Assembly: GCF_902497875.1 (NCBI RefSeq)
Contig: NZ_CABVHY010000036.1
Span: 1 to 64,000 of the forward strand
Length of the DNA stretch: 64,000 nt
Source: Pseudomonas fluorescens
GTDB lineage: Bacteria > Pseudomonadota > Gammaproteobacteria > Pseudomonadales > Pseudomonadaceae
Reading direction: 5' to 3'
The stretch's first letter is position 1. Each line of letters starts with the position of its first letter. Below the pieces are notes generated by a model. The model did not search any database and was not told where the DNA came from. It saw only the letters and a program-made list of their open reading frames with translations. The position numbers and the translations under genes are program-made. This document shows, in pieces, positions 26,833 to 35,534 of the stretch.

Positions 26833-27702
26833 ATGTTTAAATCACTCCACATGCGTTTCGCGGTAATGGCGCTTGTGATGGTCGGCGCTGCAGGTTGCTC
26901 GGAAAAGAAAGCCGCCATTTATGAGCATGAAGATTTTGCCGACTCCGGCACTTTCTCGCGCAATTATCCGGTCAGCGATGCCGCCACCTGCGAAGCTGCG
27001 CGCCGCGCCCTGCTGAGCCAGGGTTACATCATTACCAGCAGCGATCCGAAGTTGATCAGCGGTCACAAGAGCTTTCAGCAGACCGGCGATTCGCATATGG
27101 AGATCAGCTTCAACGTGGTCTGTGCCGAAGACGGCAGTGCCGGTCACCATGCGACGATGTTCGCCAATGCCTTGCAGGACCGCTATGCGCTGAAGAAGAC
27201 CAACAATTCTGCCAGCCTCGGGGTCGGTGTATTGGGTTCGGTGTCGATGCCGATCGGTTCCTCCGACGATTCGATGGTCAAGGTCGCCAGCGAAACCGTG
27301 TCTTCAGCCAAGTTTTATGAGCGGTTCTTTGCGCTGGTCGAGTTGTTCTTGCCGCCAGAAGCCAAGAAAATCGCGCATATCACCGAGAAACCGAAGACTG
27401 TTCTGGGGGTGCCCGAAGCCCAGGCGGCACCAGCGCCGGCCCCCGAGCCCGAGCCTGCACCTACCGTACCAGAGCCTGGCGCCGCGCCCGCCGCACCCCC
27501 CACAGAACCGGCCAATATGATGCCCGCCGAAAATGCCCCTGCCTCTGAGCCAGTGGCACCTCCAGCTGACAACGCGCCGATTGCCCCTGAGGAGTCCGCG
27601 GAGCCGGCCTCGTCGAACGAATCCACTGCGCCACCCGCCAATCCGGATTCGCTGCCGCCGCCCACAGAACCCATTTCTTCGATGCCGGTTTCGGCTCAGT
27701 AA
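26833..27702 (+). CDS. DUF2242 lipoprotein with Pro/Ala/Glu-rich tail
   Basis: A 289-residue lipoprotein: signal and lipobox (VGAAGC near residue 22), a DUF2242 domain of about 170 residues (YEHEDFADSGTFSRNYP, then the ALLSQGY.I..SDP segment), and a low-complexity C-terminal tail of about 90 residues dominated by Ala, Pro and Glu. DUF2242 has no known function. The tail resembles periplasm-spanning linkers and could reach towards the cell wall. The ATG is preceded by CAGGATG, a weak ribosome-binding site. Confidence 0.82.
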   Translation: MFKSLHMRFAVMALVMVGAAGCSEKKAAIYEHEDFADSGTFSRNYPVSDAATCEAARRALLSQGYIITSSDPKLISGHKSFQQTGDSHMEISFNVVCAEDGSAGHHATMFANALQDRYALKKTNNSASLGVGVLGSVSMPIGSSDDSMVKVASETVSSAKFYERFFALVELFLPPEAKKIAHITEKPKTVLGVPEAQAAPAPAPEPEPAPTVPEPGAAPAAPPTEPANMMPAENAPASEPVAPPADNAPIAPEESAEPASSNESTAPPANPDSLPPPTEPISSMPVSAQ

Positions 27703-27877
27703 GCCGGGCTCAGACCGCTGCGGGATAATTGATCCCGTAACGGACCATCGCTCGCGGCACACCACGATGGGCGTTCAGCCCATCATCGGTTTACGCATTC
27801 AGCGCAGCCGGCACACTCCTGAAAATCGTTACAAAGCACGGCGGTAAATTCGTCGGGATCTGCTACGTTTAATTTTT

Positions 27878-27926
27878 AAGTGCCTTGACGTCATGACGAC
27901 GTATTTTTTTCGTCACAAAGGCACTT
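27878..27926. repeat. inverted repeat upstream of a 28-residue ORF
   Basis: Arms AAGTGCCTT and AAGGCACTT, with additional inner pairing (GACG with CGTC), surround an AT-rich loop that includes a T7 run. It lies 62-110 bases before the small ORF at 27988 and could be a terminator, an RNA structure or an operator. Confidence 0.5.
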
Positions 27927-27987
27927 TATGCTGAGGTCTGAGGTCATTTAATCAATCGGTTTCCACCGCACCCAAAAGGATTTCGCA

Positions 27988-28074
27988 ATGGACGAATACC
28001 AAGAAGAGCTTCTGGAATATCAAGCATTCGAACTGGATCCGCTGGAGCCTGCAGAAGACGCTACCGAGCTGTAA
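27988..28074 (+). CDS. very small acidic protein (28 aa)
   Basis: A 28-codon ORF encoding an acidic peptide (begins MDEYQEELLEYQAFELD), with about a third of residues Asp or Glu. AAAAGGA seven bases before the ATG is a good ribosome-binding site. I believe this or a near-identical peptide occurs in other pseudomonads, but that is memory and not checked. No function known. It converges with the AraC-type gene 16 bases beyond its stop. Confidence 0.6.
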   Translation: MDEYQEELLEYQAFELDPLEPAEDATEL

Positions 28075-28089
28075 TGGCGGGAGAGTACT

Positions 28090-29127
28090 TCAGGCGGATT
28101 GCCGATGACTGCGGCGAAACTCGCCGGGGGTCTGGCCGTTCCAGCGTTTGAAGGCCCGTTGAAAGGCCTCGGCTGAGGCAAAACCCAGCAAGTAGGCGAT
28201 CTCCCCGAACGCCAGTTCGGTATCGCGGATATAGGTCATGGCCAGATCACGGCGAGTGTCGTTGAGAATCGCGCGAAACTGCGTGCCTTCTTCGGTGAGC
28301 TTGCGACGCAAGGTCCAGGTTGGCAGTTTCAGGCGTGCCGCCACTTCTTCCAGGTCGGGTTCCCGACCGCCGTTGAGCAATGGCCCGAGCAGCTGAATGA
28401 TGCGTTCACGCAGACTCCGGGTTCGGGTCAACAGCTCCAGTTCCCGTTCGCAGAGTTTGAGCAGCAGGCGCCAGGTGCTCGGGCAATGTTCGGGGTTGCG
28501 CAGCGCCAGGCTGGTCTGGCTCAGACGCAGCTGATTGTGCTCGGCGCCAAAATGGATCGGGCAATCACCCAGCACCTCATAACGTTCGCGGTAATCCGGT
28601 TCGGCGAACTCGATGTCGATCTGCTCGGCATGCAGCGCCTGGCCCAGGCTGGATAACTGCTGTAGCCAGCCGGCAATGATCGAGTCCACGACAAAACGGT
28701 TGTAGGCGTTGTAGGGACTGATGGAATAGAACCTCAGCCAGGCGCCTTGGGTATCTTCATGGAAACTCGATTGGCCGCGATAGTTCGAGCCGTACAGGGC
28801 TTCGAAGCGGATCAGGCAGCGCGCCGCTTCCCGCACCGTCGGTGCCTGGGCGGCCGTGACTCCGGCCAGGCCGGCCTGGCTGAGGCGGCTGAGCTGGCCC
28901 ATGCGCAATCCCAAGGCGGGGTCGCCAGTCAGTTGAATGGCCGCATGACCGAGGCGCATGTAGCGCGGAATCGACAGCCGGGCGCCGGCCTCGGCCAGAC
29001 GCGCCGGGTCAAGACCGTATTGGTCGAGCAGCTCCTGCGGGTCCAGGCCATGGCTGCGCACGGCGTCGGCGAGGCTATGGACAAAGCCGACCGACAGATC
29101 CCCGAGGCGCATCGGCAGCGGTTTCAT
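28090..29127 (-). CDS. AraC-family regulator, OruR-like
   Basis: A 345-residue regulator with an N-terminal ligand-sensing domain of the arabinose-binding-like type common in Pseudomonas OruR/ArgR relatives, and a C-terminal double HTH (DLEEVAARLKLPTWTLRRKL and FGEIAYLLGFASAEAFQRAF). The conserved GFASAEAFQRAFKRWNGQTPGEFR stretch ends the protein. The nitrilase-fold gene lies immediately upstream on the same strand (three bases between stop and start), so the two form an operon. Inducer unknown. Confidence 0.85.
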   Translation of the reverse strand: MKPLPMRLGDLSVGFVHSLADAVRSHGLDPQELLDQYGLDPARLAEAGARLSIPRYMRLGHAAIQLTGDPALGLRMGQLSRLSQAGLAGVTAAQAPTVREAARCLIRFEALYGSNYRGQSSFHEDTQGAWLRFYSISPYNAYNRFVVDSIIAGWLQQLSSLGQALHAEQIDIEFAEPDYRERYEVLGDCPIHFGAEHNQLRLSQTSLALRNPEHCPSTWRLLLKLCERELELLTRTRSLRERIIQLLGPLLNGGREPDLEEVAARLKLPTWTLRRKLTEEGTQFRAILNDTRRDLAMTYIRDTELAFGEIAYLLGFASAEAFQRAFKRWNGQTPGEFRRSHRQSA

Positions 29128-29130
29128 CGG

Positions 29131-30261
29131 CTACAACCAGATGTTCAACAGGCGGGCGCCACGGGCATTGCCGTCGGCGATGGTTTGACCGTTGCTGCTG
29201 ATAAAGCTCTGGCCGTCGCTGCCTTGATCCCAGAACTGACCGCGCAAGAACACACTCATACCCGCCAGGGCCTGACTGCTGGGAAGTTGGCTGATCAATG
29301 TCAGGCGATGCCAGGCCGCACCTTCACTGAGTTCGCCGGGCTTGAGACTGATTTCGCCGGGCGTCGACAGGCTTTTATAGCCGCGCCAGGGTTTATCCCA
29401 GGCGCCGCGGCCGATGACAGAGGCCGGAACCGCGATCAACTGCGCGCCCTGGTCGTTGAGTTTGCGGTAGTTGTCGGGGTACCAGCTGTCGCTGCCGATC
29501 AGCACCCCCAGGCGTCCGGCCGGGGTCTCGATGACGTTGATCGTCTGGTCGCTACTGGGCTGGATCGAACCCTGCTCATCGAAGTTTGGATACAGCTGGC
29601 GCTGCGGCTGGCCGATCGGCGCGCCATCGCTGCCGAACACCAGGGTGCTGTTGTACAGCACACCAGGCCCGACACTCAGCAGCCCGTCACTGACGCTGGG
29701 TTCTGGCAGCACGATCGAACCCGCTACCAGCGTCACGCCGAATTCCCTGGCCAGCCCGCCAAATAGCGCCTGGTAGTCCCTGGCCATGGTTTTGGCTTTC
29801 ATGCGCAGGTGCGCATCGTCCAGGCGATTGTCACCTTTGGCGCTGAGCAGTGCCTTGGCAAATGCCAGCGGGTTGCTGACCGCCAGCCAGTTCATCGCTT
29901 CATCAAGGCTGGTGGCCTGATACACCTCGTTTTTCTCGCCACTGAGCATCAGCCAGGTGCCGATATGTTCTGGCAGCACAACGATGGTCTTGGCATTCAG
30001 CAAGTCTTGATCCCGGGCTTGCTGCAGATACGCGGCGAGCTTGCGATGCAGACGCTGGGGGCTTTGATAGTCGCTGGGGAACAGCTCGGGCTGGATGCCC
30101 AGCAGGTTGCCGCGGTCGGCACGAATGCCTTGGTCCACGGCGAGATTGATCCGCAAGTCCGAGAGGTAATGGCCGACGGGGCGTTCGGCGGTCCACATCG
30201 CATAGGTGGTGATGACGGCGATCAAGGCCATGGTAAAGGTGAAGCAGAGAAGTTTGCGCAT
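29131..30261 (-). CDS. nitrilase-fold (carbon-nitrogen hydrolase) protein lacking catalytic Cys and Lys
   Basis: A 376-residue protein with an N-terminal hydrophobic segment (about residues 5-24), so probably membrane-anchored, followed by a CN-hydrolase domain. The first catalytic residue is present (Glu98 in VVLPEH). The lysine expected after the YNS..V.GSDG strand is not visible: the equivalent stretch is PQRQLYP. The nucleophile cysteine of the LICxD motif is replaced: LIGSDSWYP, with Gly256 at the Cys position. Amidase activity by the normal mechanism is therefore unlikely. It is co-transcribed with the AraC-type gene and might be a sensor or partner protein. Confidence 0.75.
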   Translation of the reverse strand: MRKLLCFTFTMALIAVITTYAMWTAERPVGHYLSDLRINLAVDQGIRADRGNLLGIQPELFPSDYQSPQRLHRKLAAYLQQARDQDLLNAKTIVVLPEHIGTWLMLSGEKNEVYQATSLDEAMNWLAVSNPLAFAKALLSAKGDNRLDDAHLRMKAKTMARDYQALFGGLAREFGVTLVAGSIVLPEPSVSDGLLSVGPGVLYNSTLVFGSDGAPIGQPQRQLYPNFDEQGSIQPSSDQTINVIETPAGRLGVLIGSDSWYPDNYRKLNDQGAQLIAVPASVIGRGAWDKPWRGYKSLSTPGEISLKPGELSEGAAWHRLTLISQLPSSQALAGMSVFLRGQFWDQGSDGQSFISSNGQTIADGNARGARLLNIWL

Positions 30262-30468
30262 GGGGAAACAATAAACGGCTGTGTGCAGGGTTCGCGACTA
30301 GGGTAGGGCCCATGCACGGGATTGCCAAGGGGCGCTGTGCATTTGGATCAATAAGTTGTCAGTTACGGTCATTGAGTGGCGGGGGGCGTGCTCTTAGTCT
30401 GTCGACATGACTGATGGGAGCCGCAGAGCTCCCGCACTTTTCCGTGATTACTTGTTGTGGAGTTACCG

Positions 30469-32508
30469 ATGGCCGCCGCTCATTACCCGCACCTGTTGGC
30501 CCCGCTGGATCTGGGTTTTACCACCTTGCGCAACCGCACCCTGATGGGCTCGATGCACACTGGCCTGGAAGAAAAGCCCGGTGGTTTCGAGCGCATGGCG
30601 GCTTATTTCGCCGAGCGCGCCCTGGGCGGCGTCGGCCTGATGGTTACCGGCGGTATTGGTCCGAACGACGAGGGGGGGGTGTACTCGGGCGCGGCCAAGC
30701 TGACCACCGAGGAAGAGGCGCTGAAACACCGGATCGTGACCCGTGCGGTTCACGAAGCGGGCGGCAAGATCTGCATGCAGATCCTCCACGCCGGGCGTTA
30801 TGCCTACAGCCCCAGGCAAGTAGCGCCAAGTGCCATCCAGGCGCCGATCAACCCGTTCAAGCCCAAAGAGCTGGATGAGGAAGGCATCGAGAAGCAGATC
30901 AGCGACTTCGTCACCTGTTCGACGCTGGCGCAACACGCCGAGTACGACGGCGTCGAAATCATGGGCTCCGAAGGTTATTTCATTAACCAGTTCCTCGCGG
31001 CGCATACCAACCATCGCACCGACCGCTGGGGTGGCAGCTACGAGAACCGTATGCGCCTGCCCGTGGAAATCGTCCGCCGTGTGCGTGAAGCGGTAGGGCC
31101 GAACTTCATCATCATTTATCGCTTGTCGATGCTCGATCTGGTGGAAGGCGGCAGTACCTGGGAAGAAATCGTCCAGCTGGCCAAGGCCATCGAGCAGGCC
31201 GGCGCGACCCTGATCAACACCGGAATCGGCTGGCATGAGGCGCGGATCCCGACCATCGCCACCAAAGTCCCGCGCGCTGCCTTCAGTAAGGTCACCGCGA
31301 AATTGCGTGGTTCGGTGAGCATTCCGCTGATCACCACCAACCGCATCAACACCCCGGAAGTCGCCGAGCAGATCCTCGCTGAAGGCGACGCCGACATGGT
31401 GTCGATGGCGCGGCCGTTCCTCGCCGACCCGGACTTCGTCAATAAGGCCGCGGCCGGACGTGGCGACGAAATCAACACCTGCATCGGTTGCAACCAGGCC
31501 TGCCTGGATCACACCTTCGGCGGCAAGTTGACCAGCTGCCTGGTGAACCCGCGGGCCTGCCATGAAACCGAACTGAATTACCTGCCGGTGCAGCAGATCA
31601 AGAAAATCGCCGTGGTCGGTGCCGGGCCTGCGGGGTTGTCGGCCGCTACCGTCGCCGCCGAGCGTGGGCATCAGGTGACTTTGTTCGATTCCGCCAGTGA
31701 GATCGGTGGCCAGTTCAACGTCGCCAAGCGTGTACCGGGCAAGGAAGAGTTTTTCGAAACCCTGCGTTACTTCAAACGCAAATTGCAGACCAGCCATGTC
31801 GAGTTGTGCCTGAACACTCGGGTCGATGTCGCGCAATTGTTGGCGGGCGGTTATGACGAGATTATCCTTGCGACCGGCATCGCCCCACGGCTGCCGGCTA
31901 TTCCAGGGGTGGAACACGCCAAGGTCCTGAGCTACCTCGACGTGATCCTCGAGCGCAAGCCTGTGGGTAAAAGCGTGGCGGTGATCGGTGCGGGCGGTAT
32001 CGGTTTCGACGTCTCGGAATTCCTGGTCCATCAAGGCGTATCCACCAGCCAGGACCGCGAGGCGTTCTGGAAGGAGTGGGGCATCGATACGCACCTTGAA
32101 GCGCGCGGCGGTGTTGCTGGTATCAAGGCTGAACCTCATGCGCCGGCGCGTGAGGTGTTCCTGCTGCAACGCAAGAAATCCAAGGTCGGCGACGGGTTGG
32201 GTAAAACCACCGGCTGGATTCATCGCACCGGTCTGAAAAACAAGCAGGTGCAGATGCTCAACAGCGTCGAATACCTGAAAATCGACGATGACGGTTTGCA
32301 TATCCGCATGGGCGAAGCCGGCGAGCCGCAGGTGCTGGCGGTAGACAACATTGTGATCTGCGCCGGGCAAGACCCGCTGCGTGAATTGCATGAAGGCCTG
32401 GTGGCTGCCGGGCAGAACGTGCATCTGATTGGTGGAGCGGACGTGGCCGCTGAACTGGATGCCAAGCGGGCGATCAACCAGGGTTCGCGGTTAGCTGCCG
32501 AGCTGTAA
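30469..32508 (+). CDS. fadH: NADPH-dependent 2,4-dienoyl-CoA reductase
   Basis: A 679-residue three-domain flavoprotein: an Old Yellow Enzyme-type TIM barrel (about 1-370), Fe-S cysteines in CIGCNQAC and the following SCLVNP, and an FAD/NAD(P)-binding region with the dinucleotide fold VVGAGPAGLSAA. It reduces 2,4-dienoyl-CoA during beta-oxidation of unsaturated fatty acids. GGAG before the ATG at 30469 sets the start. Single gene, flanked downstream by a REPIN. Confidence 0.95.
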   Translation: MAAAHYPHLLAPLDLGFTTLRNRTLMGSMHTGLEEKPGGFERMAAYFAERALGGVGLMVTGGIGPNDEGGVYSGAAKLTTEEEALKHRIVTRAVHEAGGKICMQILHAGRYAYSPRQVAPSAIQAPINPFKPKELDEEGIEKQISDFVTCSTLAQHAEYDGVEIMGSEGYFINQFLAAHTNHRTDRWGGSYENRMRLPVEIVRRVREAVGPNFIIIYRLSMLDLVEGGSTWEEIVQLAKAIEQAGATLINTGIGWHEARIPTIATKVPRAAFSKVTAKLRGSVSIPLITTNRINTPEVAEQILAEGDADMVSMARPFLADPDFVNKAAAGRGDEINTCIGCNQACLDHTFGGKLTSCLVNPRACHETELNYLPVQQIKKIAVVGAGPAGLSAATVAAERGHQVTLFDSASEIGGQFNVAKRVPGKEEFFETLRYFKRKLQTSHVELCLNTRVDVAQLLAGGYDEIILATGIAPRLPAIPGVEHAKVLSYLDVILERKPVGKSVAVIGAGGIGFDVSEFLVHQGVSTSQDREAFWKEWGIDTHLEARGGVAGIKAEPHAPAREVFLLQRKKSKVGDGLGKTTGWIHRTGLKNKQVQMLNSVEYLKIDDDGLHIRMGEAGEPQVLAVDNIVICAGQDPLRELHEGLVAAGQNVHLIGGADVAAELDAKRAINQGSRLAAEL

Positions 32509-32539
32509 TCAACGCAATATTGCGACAACCACAAAACCC

Positions 32540-32672
32540 TGTGGCGAGGGGGCTTGCCCCCGCTCGGCTGCGAAGCAGTCGTAAAATCGGTGAATGCGGT
32601 GCCCCTGATACAACGCCTTTGCAGTTTTTATGGCCGCTGCGCGCCCCAGCGGGGGCAAGCCCCCTCGCCACA
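32540..32672. repeat. REPIN, same family and length as the one at 1907-2039
   Basis: Inverted pair of the GTGGCGAGGGGGCTTGCCCCC palindrome. The unit is 133 bases, the same length as the first copy, with diverged spacer sequence. It lies between fadH and the desulfhydrase/deaminase gene. Confidence 0.85.
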
Positions 32673-32819
32673 AGTATTCGCCAGACTTAACATCTACGCT
32701 AACTGACAGGCTTTGGGGCTTGCCCGCGAAGGCGTCCGATCAGTTGCTAGAATGCTGGCACTATTCTCGAAGCGCGCGGCACTGATGTCCTTCTTTCCCT
32801 CTACTGCCAAAGGTCGATC

Positions 32820-33758
32820 ATGGGCTTGAATCCCTTTGACTGGCAGCCCCATGCCCCCCTCGAATCCCTTCATCTGGACTGGCTAACCCAAGCCAATATC
32901 CAGGTCGCCGTGCTGCGTCTGGACCGTATCGACCCACTGATCTCCGGCAACAAGTGGTTCAAGCTGATCGAGCATCTGGCTGCCGCCGATCTTGCCGGGG
33001 CCCGGGGCATCATCAGTCTGGGCGGCGCTCACTCCAATCATCTGCACGCGCTGGCAGCGGCGGGCAAGCGCTTCGGTTTTCCTGTCGTCGGCCTGTTGCG
33101 CGGTCATCCACAAGCAACCCCAACCCCGACTGTTCTGGATTTGCAGGCGTTCGGCATGCAGTTGCATTGGCTGGGGTATGGCGGCTATCGCGCGCGGCAT
33201 GAACCCGGCTTCTGGCTGCCGTGGCAGGCGCAATACCCGCATTTGCATCCAGTGCCCGAAGGCGGTGGCGGTCTACCGGGTGCGCGCGGCTGCGCAGGAT
33301 TGCTGGCCATGGCACGGGATCAACTGGGTGCACTGGGCTGGAACGGCTATGACGGCTGGTGGCTGGCCGCCGGGACCGGGACCACGCTGGCCGGGCTGGT
33401 GCTGGCCGAGGAAGGGGCGCATCCGGTCTATGGTGCCTTGGCGGTACCGGATGATCATGGAGTCGCTCGGCAGGTCGAGGCGATTATCCAGGAGGCGGGC
33501 TTGTGCCATCGCGCCTATGAGCTCTTCGATGGCAGTCGCGGCGGTTTCGCCAAAGTCGATCCGCAGTTACTTGAGTTCATCGAGCTAACTGAGCGGGTCG
33601 GCGGTGTGCCGCTTGAACCGCTGTACACCGGCAAGGCGCTGTTGGCGTTGAAACAGCAGATTGAAGCGGGACGCTTCGCTGCGGGCACTCGATTGATTTT
33701 CGTGCACACCGGCGGCTTACAGGGCCGCCGGGGTTTTGCAGAGACGGACCGGCACTAG
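32820..33758 (+). CDS. PLP-dependent ACC deaminase/D-cysteine desulfhydrase family enzyme
   Basis: A 312-residue fold-type II PLP enzyme. The PLP-lysine lies in SGNKWFKL (about residue 43), with the usual SLGGAHSNHLHALA segment next and a Gly-rich phosphate loop in AAGTGTTLAGLVL. It belongs to the family that includes ACC deaminase and D-cysteine desulfhydrase. True ACC deaminases have specific active-site residues I cannot confirm here, so D-cysteine or another small amino acid may be the substrate. It converges with the cytochrome b561 gene, overlapping by four bases. Confidence 0.82.
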   Translation: MGLNPFDWQPHAPLESLHLDWLTQANIQVAVLRLDRIDPLISGNKWFKLIEHLAAADLAGARGIISLGGAHSNHLHALAAAGKRFGFPVVGLLRGHPQATPTPTVLDLQAFGMQLHWLGYGGYRARHEPGFWLPWQAQYPHLHPVPEGGGGLPGARGCAGLLAMARDQLGALGWNGYDGWWLAAGTGTTLAGLVLAEEGAHPVYGALAVPDDHGVARQVEAIIQEAGLCHRAYELFDGSRGGFAKVDPQLLEFIELTERVGGVPLEPLYTGKALLALKQQIEAGRFAAGTRLIFVHTGGLQGRRGFAETDRH

Positions 33759-34303
33759 CCGCGTTTGGGCAGCATCCGCACCAGCGTGTTATCGCCCATG
33801 AAGTAATGGTGGTACAGGCCGGCCAGCGCATGCAGGCCGATCAACCAGTAACCGATGGTGCCACCCAGTACGTGCCAGCCTTCGAGCTGCTTGGCAAAGT
33901 CCTTGTCCTGGTCGATCAGCAGCGGCAGGTCCACGCCGTAAAACATCACCTGGTGACCTTCGGCGCTGGTAATCAACCAACCGAGGATCGGCATGCTGAT
34001 CATGAATATATACAGCGCCCAGTGCATCAAGGTCGCCAGCAGGGTTTGCCAGGTGGGCGGGGATGGCAGAATCTTTGGCGCAACGCTCAGGGACCGGGCG
34101 AGCAGCCGCAGCCAGACCAGTACGAAGACGGTCAGGCCGAGCATGAAGTGCGCTTCCTTGATCAGGGTCCGGCCGCCACTGCCCTTGGGAAAGATCCCGC
34201 GCAATTCGATACAGGCATACACCACCGCCAACAACACCAGCATCAGCCAATGCAAGGCAATCGACACCGTGCTGTAGCGCGAGTCGGAGTTTTTCCAGGG
34301 CAT
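33755..34303 (-). CDS. cytochrome b561-family protein
   Basis: A 182-residue inner-membrane di-heme cytochrome b561 of the YodB/CybB type with four membrane helices. Candidate heme ligands are seen in ALHWLMLVLL (helix 1), EAHFMLGLTVF (helix 2), and the C-terminal HVLGGTIGYWLIGLHALAGLYHHY. Such proteins pass electrons between quinone and periplasmic acceptors, for example superoxide. AGGAAG before the ATG at 34303 favours this start over an upstream in-frame ATG. Confidence 0.88.
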   Translation of the reverse strand: MPWKNSDSRYSTVSIALHWLMLVLLAVVYACIELRGIFPKGSGGRTLIKEAHFMLGLTVFVLVWLRLLARSLSVAPKILPSPPTWQTLLATLMHWALYIFMISMPILGWLITSAEGHQVMFYGVDLPLLIDQDKDFAKQLEGWHVLGGTIGYWLIGLHALAGLYHHYFMGDNTLVRMLPKRG

Positions 34304-34445
34304 GTTTTTCTTCCTCATTGATCAGGTCTGGAGTCTCCATTCTTGTGCGACGGAGTCCCTTCACTGTAATCCCGTTCGTCCGGGTTTGCTTGAGGTAGAT
34401 CAAGATTTTGTCGGGCCTGGAATGCTCTGGACCGGCCTTCCCGGA

Positions 34446-34487
34446 CAAAAAAAGCGGCAGCCCCGTTCAAGGGCTGCCGCTTTTTTA
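34446..34487. terminator. terminator downstream of phnX
   Basis: Long A-run, stem AAGCGGCAGCCC with GGGCTGCCGCTT and a T6 run: a symmetrical strong hairpin 15 bases past the phnX stop on the minus strand. Confidence 0.88.
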
Positions 34488-34501
34488 TAGCGTGATGGGC
34501 A

Positions 34502-35329
34502 TCAGGCGCTTTGTGGCATCTCACCGTTGGCCAGGCGCTTGTTGATATCGGCGATGACTTCCGGCAGATCGGTGATGGTGTCGATCATGTAATGCGGGCG
34601 GGAGCCTGCGAACATGGCATGGATGCGTTTGCGTTCGCTGGCCAGTTCCTCGCTGCCCAAGGCGCGGTAGCCCTCATAGGTCAGACCCAGGGCGTTGCCC
34701 GAGCAAATCAGCGCCACGGTCCACATACCGGCGCGGCGACCTTCAAGAATCCCCGGGACGGTGTCGTCGATCTTGACGCAGGCGCCGACGTCGTCGATGC
34801 CCAGGGCGATCACGTTGGCCAGCGCCTGGGCTGGCCATGGGCGACCGTTCGGGACTTCATCGGTGGCGACCACATGATCGGCGACGTAGCCGTTGGTGGC
34901 GGCCAGTTCGACCACCTTGTCCATGACCTGCTTCGGATAACCGGAGCAGGAGCCGATCTTGATCCCTTGCTCGCGCAGCTTGGCGATGGTCTCCAGAGCG
35001 CCGGGGATCAGCGCCGAGTGCTCGGCGATTTTCTCGATCTGCAGGGGCATGAAGCGTTTGTAGATGGCGGTGACGTCATCGTCGGTCGGTGCACGGCCGA
35101 ACACCTTGCGATAACGCTCGGCGACTTGCGGTTGGTCGCAGAGGGTGCGGATATGGTCCCACTTGCCCATGCCCATCGGGCCACGAGCCTCTTCAATGGA
35201 CACCTGTACGTCGAACTCGGCGAAGGCTTCGACGAAAATCTGGGTCGGCGCGAATGAACCGAAATCGACCACGGTGCCGGCCCAGTCGAGGATGGCGGCT
35301 TGAAGTTGGGTTGGGTTGTTGTAGTTCAT
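34502..35329 (-). CDS. phnX: phosphonoacetaldehyde hydrolase
   Basis: A 275-residue HAD-superfamily phosphonatase. The nucleophile Asp is in ILDWAGTVVDFG (about residue 15), and the Schiff-base lysine in MGMGKWDHI (about 56) is retained, the feature that separates phosphonatase from other HADs. It cleaves the C-P bond of phosphonoacetaldehyde to acetaldehyde and phosphate. The gene follows phnW on the same strand; a REP-type repeat fills the gap. Together they degrade 2-aminoethylphosphonate. Confidence 0.94.
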   Translation of the reverse strand: MNYNNPTQLQAAILDWAGTVVDFGSFAPTQIFVEAFAEFDVQVSIEEARGPMGMGKWDHIRTLCDQPQVAERYRKVFGRAPTDDDVTAIYKRFMPLQIEKIAEHSALIPGALETIAKLREQGIKIGSCSGYPKQVMDKVVELAATNGYVADHVVATDEVPNGRPWPAQALANVIALGIDDVGACVKIDDTVPGILEGRRAGMWTVALICSGNALGLTYEGYRALGSEELASERKRIHAMFAGSRPHYMIDTITDLPEVIADINKRLANGEMPQSA

Positions 35330-35370
35330 GTCTCTAATCCTGTGTCTGGGGAATGATGAATTACATGCCC

Positions 35371-35525
35371 GTAGCAGCTGGCGAGCAGCGCGAGCCTGCG
35401 TTCGGCTGCGAAGCAGTCGTAAATCAGCCGCCGCGGTGTTTCAGGTGGAACGAGCCGTATGGTTTTGCGGCCGCTTCGCAGCCGAACGCAGCCGAACGCA
35501 GCCTCGCAGGCTCGGCAGCTGCTAC
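35371..35525. repeat. REP-type inverted repeat between phnW and phnX
   Basis: Begins GTAGCAGCTGGC and ends GGCAGCTGCTAC, the same palindrome as at 6811-6844, with a pair of inverted TTCGGCTGCGAAGC/GCTTCGCAGCCGAA segments inside and a tandem 10-base duplication (GCCGAACGCA twice, near 35480-35500). Its position inside an operon suggests it may alter relative expression of phnW and phnX. Confidence 0.75.
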
Positions 35526-35534
35526 GGGGGGCGA

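Noticed and set aside
30463..32424. 653-codon open frame opposite fadH
   Set aside because: Shadow; the forward strand has complete FadH domains.
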